Below, piece after piece: positions 1 to 5,336 of a stretch of DNA of 5,336 nucleotides. Within the stretch, counting starts at the first letter, position 1. Every line of letters starts with the position of its first letter. The translations under genes and the position numbers were made by a program. Origin of the DNA: Chloroflexota bacterium (GTDB taxonomy: Bacteria; Chloroflexota; Anaerolineae; Anaerolineales; Anaerolineaceae); assembly GCA_021796375.1 (NCBI GenBank), contig JAJYJF010000194.1, forward strand, positions 1 through 5,336, given 5' to 3'. The notes beneath the pieces were generated by a model that was not told the origin of the DNA, searched no databases, and worked only from the letters and a program-made list of their open reading frames with translations.

Positions 1-1513
<1,513 letters not shown>

Positions 1514-1559
1514 CCGAAGCGGGGATTCTGGCTGGAGATTCAGAGTGGGGACGTCTGCT

Positions 1560-1567
1560 GGAGGGTG
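1560..1567 (+). promoter_or_regulatory. Ribosome binding site of the 118-aa membrane protein
   Basis: GGAGGGTG lies just upstream of the ATG at 1570, with five bases between GGAGG and the start. It is a strong match to the anti-Shine-Dalgarno sequence. Confidence 0.7.
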
Positions 1568-1569
1568 AA

Positions 1570-1926
1570 ATGCGGATTATTGCCTACATCATCGCGGGGA
1601 TATGCATTCTTTTCGGAATCCTTTTTATCCTGGGCGCTTTCGGGCCGACCGGCGGCGGGTTTGCCTATATCCTCATCGGGGTCATCCTGGTATTGATCGC
1701 CTTCGGGCTCATCTTCTGGGCGGGCAGGCAGAAGCAGGCTCAATCCGCCCAGAATGTCACCTATAAGATCGATCTTCCTGGCGATGTCCAGATGGACACG
1801 TTGAAATGCAAGGCCTGCGGGGGCACGCTCGGGCCGCAGGATATCCAGATGGTCAATGGCGCCCCGGTGGTTACGTGCCCGTACTGCCACACCACCTACC
1901 AGCTGACCGAAGAGCCCAAATGGTAA
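1570..1926 (+). CDS. Small membrane protein with two TM helices and a C-terminal zinc-ribbon-like domain
   Basis: This is a 118-aa protein that I do not recognise as a named family. Residues about 3-24 and 31-51 are strongly hydrophobic and form a helical hairpin around a short Gly/Pro turn (GPTGGG). A basic/polar stretch (RQKQAQ) follows, which suggests both termini lie in the cytoplasm. Residues 78-112 hold a Cys4 arrangement, C80-x2-C83 and C103-x2-C106, with Gly after the first knuckle (CKACGG) and His/Tyr after the second (CPYCHTTY), typical of a zinc ribbon. The start is supported by GGAGGGTG (1560-1567). It is the first gene after the plus-strand promoter and ends 52 bases before the next ATG on the same strand, so it is probably co-transcribed with the DUF2207-like protein. 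A role as a membrane partner or adaptor of that protein is possible but unproven. Confidence 0.85.
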   Translation: MRIIAYIIAGICILFGILFILGAFGPTGGGFAYILIGVILVLIAFGLIFWAGRQKQAQSAQNVTYKIDLPGDVQMDTLKCKACGGTLGPQDIQMVNGAPVVTCPYCHTTYQLTEEPKW

Positions 1927-1967
1927 TCGATTCCCTCATTGGCCCGGGGTGGAACGGAAAATCCATC

Positions 1968-1973
1968 GGAGAG
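1968..1973 (+). promoter_or_regulatory. Ribosome binding site that decides the start of the DUF2207-like protein
   Basis: GGAGAG (1968-1973) precedes the ATG at 1979, with seven bases between GGAG and the start. An in-frame GTG at 1949 would add ten polar residues in front of the signal peptide and has no comparable ribosome binding site, so 1979 is preferred. Confidence 0.65.
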
Positions 1974-1978
1974 ATGCC

Positions 1979-2053
1979 ATGATCAGAAAAACCGCCCTGC
2001 TGCTCCTGGTGCTGGCCGCCCTGCTCGGGCTGGTATCCAGTACGGCGCTCGCT
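1979..2053 (+). other. Signal peptide coding segment
   Basis: Residues 1-25 have the usual n-region (MIRKT), a 15-residue Leu/Ala/Val/Gly core and a c-region ending in ALA before QT, a standard signal peptidase I site. With the single helix at about 252-274 this gives an N-outside, C-inside topology. Confidence 0.8.
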
Positions 2054-3688
2054 CAAACCTACTCGTTCAGCATGCCGGACGAGACGGTCAACGCATCCTA
2101 CAACCAGGATGGGACGCTTTCCCTGGATTACGTGTTCACCTTTGCCAACGACTCCGGCGCTTCGCCCATCGACTACGTCGACGTCGGCCTTCCGAACAAC
2201 TCGTACGATATGAGCACCGTCAAAGCTGACGTGGATGGATCGCCGGTCAGCGACATCACCCAGGCCGACCCGAACAACCTGTCGAGCGGCGGGAGCGGCG
2301 TCACCCTGGCGCTGCACAATCTGGCCATCCAGCCGGGGGCAACCGGAAAAGTCCACCTGTCCGTGGGGAAGATTACCGGCGTCGTTTATCCATCCACTGG
2401 GAACAACACCAAGAATTATGGCAGCGTCAATTTCAGCCCCACCTGGTTTGATTCCTCTTTCGTCCATGGAAACACGAACCTGACCGTTTCGCTCACCCTG
2501 CCGCCGGGGATCCAGCCGAGCGAGCCGGTGTACTACACCCCCGGCAGCAACTGGCCCGGCTCGCAGACCCCGGCATCCAGCCTGGACTCCCAGGGTAGGG
2601 TTGTCTATACCTGGAACAGCCCGAACGCCAATGGATACACGAAATACACGTTCGGAGCTGGTTTCCCGGCGAAATACATCCCGGCTTCCGCGATCGTCAG
2701 GCAGCCCCCCATCCAGATCAGCCCCTCTAGCCTGCTCTGCTGCGGGATCGTCCTCTTTTTCCTGTTTACCTTCGGATTCAGCATCTACCAGGGGATCTGG
2801 GGCGCACGGAAGCGCAAGCTCGCCTACCTGCCGCCTAAGATCTCGATCGAGGGCCATGGGATCAAGCGCGGCCTGACCGCTGTGGAGGCCGCCGTCCTCG
2901 AAGAGCAGCCGCTGGACAAGGTCATGACGATGATCCTGTTCGGGGTGGTCAAGAAAGGTGCCGCCACGGTCACCACCCGCGATCCGCTCGAGCTCAAGGA
3001 CGCCAGCCCGCTCCCCCAGGGATTGAACGCTTACGAGACGGACTTCCTGGCCGCCTTCCAGAAGCCCAACGGGCCGGATCGGCGCAAGCTGCTCCAGGAC
3101 ATGATGATCAACCTGGTCAAGAGCCTGTCGGAGAAGATGAAAGGCTTCAGCCGCAAGGAGTCCATCGCGTACTACGAATCCATCACCAAGCAAGCCTGGG
3201 ATCAGGTTGAAGCCGCGAATACCCCTGAGGTGAAGAGCCAGAAGTACGACGAGGTGATGGACTGGACCATGCTCGACCACGATTATTCCGGGCGGACGGG
3301 AAGGGTGTTCGGATCCGGCCCGGTGTTCGTGCCCATCTGGTGGGGCAACTACGACCCGGTCTTCCGCAGCCAGGGCGGCGGCCTCGCGAGCCCCAGCACC
3401 TCAAGTTTAGGCGGCGGAGGCGGCGGGGGTTTCGGAACCCCAGGCTCTCTGCCCAGCCTTCCGGGCTCGGCTTTCGCTTCATCGGTCGCCAACAGCGTGC
3501 AGACCTTCTCCGCCGGGGTGCTCGGCGGGGTGACCGGCTTTACCGGCGGCGTCACCAGCGCCACCAATCCGGTTCCACCGCCCGCTGTCTCCAGCGGCGG
3601 CGGCTGGCATGGCGGAGGCGGCGGGGGCTGCGCCTGTGCCTGCGCCTGTGCCGGCTGCGCCTGCGCCTGCGCGGGAGGCGGCCGCTAG
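1979..3688 (+). CDS. DUF2207-like membrane protein with a C-terminal Gly-rich, Cys-Ala repeat tail (candidate radical SAM substrate)
   Basis: This is a 569-aa protein. Residues 1-25 form a clear signal peptide (MIRK, a Leu/Ala core, cleavage after ALA25). Residues 26 to about 245 look like an extracytoplasmic beta-rich domain (DGTLSLDYVFTF, then Ser/Asn/Gly-rich strands). A membrane helix covers about 252-274 and is followed by ARKRK, which places the rest in the cytoplasm. Residues about 285-330 (LPPKISIEG, GLTAVEAAVLEE, ILFGVVKKG) resemble the cytoplasmic part of DUF2207 proteins (a family of predicted membrane proteins of unknown function). From about 465 the chain becomes a low-complexity Gly/Ser/Pro linker with a seven-Gly run at 478-484. 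It ends with WH, six Gly, and a tail (551-569) of four Cys-Ala units, Gly, three Cys-Ala units and GGGR. The tail has seven Cys in 14 residues, whereas the exported domain shows none. The next gene overlaps the stop codon and encodes a radical SAM/SPASM enzyme, so the tail is a likely modification substrate. Metal binding is an alternative use. The family assignment is moderately sure; the function is unknown. Confidence 0.85.
   Translation: MIRKTALLLLVLAALLGLVSSTALAQTYSFSMPDETVNASYNQDGTLSLDYVFTFANDSGASPIDYVDVGLPNNSYDMSTVKADVDGSPVSDITQADPNNLSSGGSGVTLALHNLAIQPGATGKVHLSVGKITGVVYPSTGNNTKNYGSVNFSPTWFDSSFVHGNTNLTVSLTLPPGIQPSEPVYYTPGSNWPGSQTPASSLDSQGRVVYTWNSPNANGYTKYTFGAGFPAKYIPASAIVRQPPIQISPSSLLCCGIVLFFLFTFGFSIYQGIWGARKRKLAYLPPKISIEGHGIKRGLTAVEAAVLEEQPLDKVMTMILFGVVKKGAATVTTRDPLELKDASPLPQGLNAYETDFLAAFQKPNGPDRRKLLQDMMINLVKSLSEKMKGFSRKESIAYYESITKQAWDQVEAANTPEVKSQKYDEVMDWTMLDHDYSGRTGRVFGSGPVFVPIWWGNYDPVFRSQGGGLASPSTSSLGGGGGGGFGTPGSLPSLPGSAFASSVANSVQTFSAGVLGGVTGFTGGVTSATNPVPPPAVSSGGGWHGGGGGGCACACACAGCACACAGGGR
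3629..3685 (+). repeat. Cys-Ala codon repeat encoding the protein tail
   Basis: The last 19 sense codons encode (Cys-Ala)x4, Gly, (Cys-Ala)x3, GGGR. At DNA level the 12-bp unit TGCGCCTGTGCC occurs twice in perfect tandem (3629-3640 and 3641-3652). After a GGC codon come three TGC-GC[C/G] pairs. The tandem structure suggests the tail grew or changes length by repeat slippage. It is in frame with the DUF2207-like gene and stops three codons before its TAG. Confidence 0.85.
3673..3678 (+). promoter_or_regulatory. Ribosome binding site of the radical SAM gene, inside the preceding tail codons
   Basis: GGGAGG lies nine bases before the GTG at 3688, within the last codons of the upstream gene. It supports the GTG start and suggests translational coupling. 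Confidence 0.65.
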
Positions 3689-5058
3689 TGAGGCTTGTCA
3701 CTGAGGTGCGATCTCGCCTGGCGCGCTTCGGCGCGGCCTGGACCCGCCCGCAGGGAGATCTCCCCCAGGCCGGGCTGTATGCTTTCCGGCTGGAGCGCCC
3801 CGCCGAGCAGGCCCGCGTCCACCTACGCATCGACCCGGATGGCCGCGGTATGCTGATGGTCAACGCCAGCCAGATCTTTCACCTCAACCCGAGCGCCGCC
3901 AGCATGGCTTTTTGCCACCTCTCTCAGAAGACCCAAACCGAGGCAGTGCGCCTGCTGACCCATCTTTACAATACCCCGGCCAGCCAGGCAAATGCTGACT
4001 ACGCGCAGTTCAGCGACCAGCTGGATGCCCTCCTCCACCCCGATGGCCCCTGCCCGATCCACGACCTCGACCTCGAGACCACCCTCCCATTCTCCGCACG
4101 CCCTTCCGCACCGTACCGGATGGACCTGGCCCTGACCTACCGCTGCAACAATACCTGCGCCCACTGCTACAACGCCCACTCGCGCGCCCGGGCGGAGCTC
4201 TCTACCGGGGAGTGGTTCCAGGTGATCGACCGCCTGTGGGAGCTCGGCGTCCCGCACATCGTCTTCACCGGGGGCGAACCCACCCTCCGCGACGACCTGC
4301 CCGAGCTGATCGCCCACGCCGAGCAGAACGGCCAGATCACCGGCATCAACACGAACGGGCGCAGGCTCGCCGACCCCGCTTACGTCGAAAGGCTCGTCAG
4401 CGCCGGGTTGGACCATGTCCAGATCACCCTGGAATCCCACGACCCAGGGATTCACGACGAGATGGTCCGCCACAGAGGCGCGTGGGTCGAGACAACCGCC
4501 GGTTTGCGCAATGCCATCGCGACACGGCTGTATGTGATGACCAACACCACCCTGCTCACCCAGAACAGCCCTTCCCTGGCCGGAACGCTGAACTTCCTCG
4601 TGGAGGTGGGCGTCCGGACCATCGGCCTGAACGCGCTGATCTACTCCGGGCGCGGGCGGACGGTCGGCACCGGCCTCCCCGAGAGCAGCCTGCCGCCACT
4701 GCTGGACCTGGCAAAAGAAAAAACCCGCGCAAATGACCAGCGCCTAATCTGGTATACCCCGACCGAGTACTGCCATTTCGACCCCGTCCAGCTGGAGCTG
4801 GGGGTGAAGGGCTGCACCGCCGCGCTCTACAATATGTGCGTTGAGCCGGATGGAGGCGTGATCCCCTGCCAGAGCTACTATCGGAGCCTCGGAAACCTGC
4901 TGGGGGATCCCTGGGATTCGATCTGGAACCACAGCCTGGCTGTTTCTCTGCGAGAAAGACACGATCTGCCCGGAAAATGCCTGGGCTGCGGCTTGCTGCC
5001 GGAGTGCGGCGGGGGCTGCCCGCTCGCGCGCGAGGCGAACCCGGCCGAAATGAGCTGA
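3688..5058 (+). CDS. Radical SAM/SPASM protein maturase with PqqD-like N-terminal domain
   Basis: This is a 456-aa cytoplasmic enzyme. The start is the GTG at 3688, whose first base is the last base of the upstream TAG, preceded by GGGAGG. Residues about 30-100 form a PqqD-like (RiPP recognition type) domain with HLRIDPDGRGMLMVNAS and FHLNPSAA. The radical SAM core begins near 140. C153-x3-C157-x2-C160 (in RCNNTCAHCYN) binds the 4Fe-4S cluster that cleaves S-adenosylmethionine, and TGGEPT (194-199) is the SAM-binding motif. INTNGR and ITLESHDPGIHDEMV follow in the usual order. The C-terminal SPASM region holds auxiliary-cluster cysteines C376, C384, C394, C431, C434, C440 and C444 (PDGGVIPC; CLGCGLLPECGGGC). 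This architecture is typical of enzymes that modify ribosomal peptides or proteins by thioether, carbon-carbon or related bonds. Its coupling to the Cys-Ala-tailed protein suggests that tail is the target. The reaction is not deducible from sequence, and a heme/anaerobic sulfatase-type maturase relative is an alternative. Confidence 0.93.
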   Translation: MRLVTEVRSRLARFGAAWTRPQGDLPQAGLYAFRLERPAEQARVHLRIDPDGRGMLMVNASQIFHLNPSAASMAFCHLSQKTQTEAVRLLTHLYNTPASQANADYAQFSDQLDALLHPDGPCPIHDLDLETTLPFSARPSAPYRMDLALTYRCNNTCAHCYNAHSRARAELSTGEWFQVIDRLWELGVPHIVFTGGEPTLRDDLPELIAHAEQNGQITGINTNGRRLADPAYVERLVSAGLDHVQITLESHDPGIHDEMVRHRGAWVETTAGLRNAIATRLYVMTNTTLLTQNSPSLAGTLNFLVEVGVRTIGLNALIYSGRGRTVGTGLPESSLPPLLDLAKEKTRANDQRLIWYTPTEYCHFDPVQLELGVKGCTAALYNMCVEPDGGVIPCQSYYRSLGNLLGDPWDSIWNHSLAVSLRERHDLPGKCLGCGLLPECGGGCPLAREANPAEMS

Positions 5059-5071
5059 AAGGTCCCGCTCC

Positions 5072-5090
5072 CCCGGATCGAAATTCCGGG
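5072..5090 (+). other. Short inverted repeat between the two radical SAM genes
   Basis: CCCGGA (5072-5077) and TCCGGG (5085-5090) can form a 6-bp stem with a 7-nt loop in the 54-bp gap between the genes. No U-run follows, so it is not a convincing intrinsic terminator. It could be an mRNA stability element that tunes expression of the second gene, or chance in GC-rich DNA. Confidence 0.3.
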
Positions 5091-5102
5091 CCGTCGGAAA
5101 TC

Positions 5103-5109
5103 GAGGTGA
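5103..5109 (+). promoter_or_regulatory. Ribosome binding site of the last gene
   Basis: GAGGTGA is a perfect seven-base complement to the 16S rRNA 3' end and ends three bases before the ATG at 5113. It fixes the start of the partial gene. Confidence 0.7.
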
Positions 5110-5112
5110 GGC

Positions 5113-5336
5113 ATGTTCGATCAAATTCGAGAAAACGTCCGCAAGTTCTTCACCCCCGCCCGGCCGCTCCCCGCCGGCAGCCACCAATACCAGTCTCCCC
5201 CCGAAGCAAACCTGCCTTACCGGCTGCACCTTCGCCTGGAGCCGAACGGCAGCGGGCTGCTGATCATCAATGCCAAAACCGTCCTCCACCTGAATGCCAC
5301 CGCGGCGGAGCTGGCTTACTACCTCGTCCGCGGCGC
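5113..5336 (+). CDS. PqqD-like N-terminal domain protein, probably a second radical SAM enzyme (truncated by window edge)
   Basis: Only the first 74 residues are visible. They are clearly homologous to the N-terminal domain of the preceding radical SAM enzyme. Aligning residues 39-68 here with 45-74 there without gaps gives 15 identities in 30 by my count, including HLR, PxG, NA and HLN, with the same spacing. The first ~30 residues (MFDQIRENVRKFFTP) form a short basic amphipathic lead. Because the paralogous domain is fused to a radical SAM/SPASM module next door, the simplest reading is a tandem second maturase. A stand-alone PqqD-like recognition protein cannot be excluded since the rest lies outside the window. 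It starts 54 bases after the previous stop on the same strand and is probably in the same operon. Confidence 0.8.
   Translation, partial: MFDQIRENVRKFFTPARPLPAGSHQYQSPPEANLPYRLHLRLEPNGSGLLIINAKTVLHLNATAAELAYYLVRG

Noticed and set aside
1949..1978. GTG start ten codons upstream for the DUF2207-like protein
   Set aside because: It puts charged residues before the signal peptide, and the ATG at 1979 has the better Shine-Dalgarno site.
1871..3280. Minus-strand open frame of 469 codons opposite the DUF2207-like gene
   Set aside because: Its translation is rich in Arg, Gly and Val with no domain, signal or ribosome binding site. The plus strand has a coherent signal peptide, membrane helix and tail.
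3600..3685. CRISPR or non-coding repeat array
   Set aside because: The repeats are short, in frame and encode a clean Cys-Ala pattern that ends at a stop codon, so they are protein-coding low complexity.
3340..3687. Upstream in-frame ATG extension of the radical SAM gene
   Set aside because: It would overlap the tail-protein gene by almost 350 bases and adds an Arg-rich meaningless stretch. The GTG at 3688 has a good ribosome binding site and begins just before the PqqD-like domain.
3823..4473. Minus-strand open frame opposite the radical SAM gene
   Set aside because: It is a GC-rich shadow. The plus frame carries CxxxCxxC, GGEP and SPASM cysteines.
5059..5112. Intrinsic terminator after the first radical SAM gene
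   Set aside because: The 6-bp stem at 5072-5090 is not followed by a U-run, and a paralogous gene with a strong ribosome binding site follows at once.

Overview
The window is high-GC bacterial DNA (roughly 60 percent or more by eye) carrying two divergent transcription units that share a promoter region of about 150 bp near position 1480. I infer a Chloroflexota (Anaerolineae-like) or similar environmental bacterium. This rests on the base composition, the style of the NAD-dependent DNA ligase, and my recollection that DUF2207-like proteins with Cys/Ala/Gly tails occur beside radical SAM genes in such genomes. I cannot confirm the taxon from the sequence.

Left part (1-1415, minus strand): the first 471 residues of ligA, the NAD+-dependent replicative DNA ligase. 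It runs off the left edge partway into its helix-hairpin-helix region. The intergenic region (1416-1569) holds a near-consensus plus-strand sigma70-type promoter (TTGGAG, 17 bp, TATAAT). A second TATAAT faces it on the minus strand and probably serves ligA. The two -10 boxes are the arms of a perfect 8-bp inverted repeat, so the two promoters should interfere with each other.

Right part (1570-5336, plus strand): an apparent four-gene operon. It encodes (1) a 118-aa protein with two membrane helices and a zinc-ribbon-like Cys4 domain. (2) A 569-aa DUF2207-like membrane protein follows, with a signal peptide, an extracytoplasmic beta-rich domain, one membrane helix, a cytoplasmic part, and a Gly-rich linker that ends in a striking tail of seven Cys alternating with Ala. 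(3) A 456-aa radical SAM/SPASM enzyme with a PqqD-like N-terminal domain has a start codon that overlaps the previous stop by one base. (4) The beginning of a second protein has the same PqqD-like N-terminal domain, probably a second radical SAM enzyme, and is cut by the right edge.

The most interesting reading is that genes 2-4 form a RiPP-like protein-maturation system. In it, the target is not a small free peptide but the cytoplasmic C-terminal tail of a membrane-anchored protein. The Cys-Ala tail would be the substrate, the PqqD-like domains the recognition elements, and the radical SAM/SPASM enzymes the catalysts. This is inference from gene order, translational coupling, predicted topology and motif content; the chemistry and purpose are unknown.
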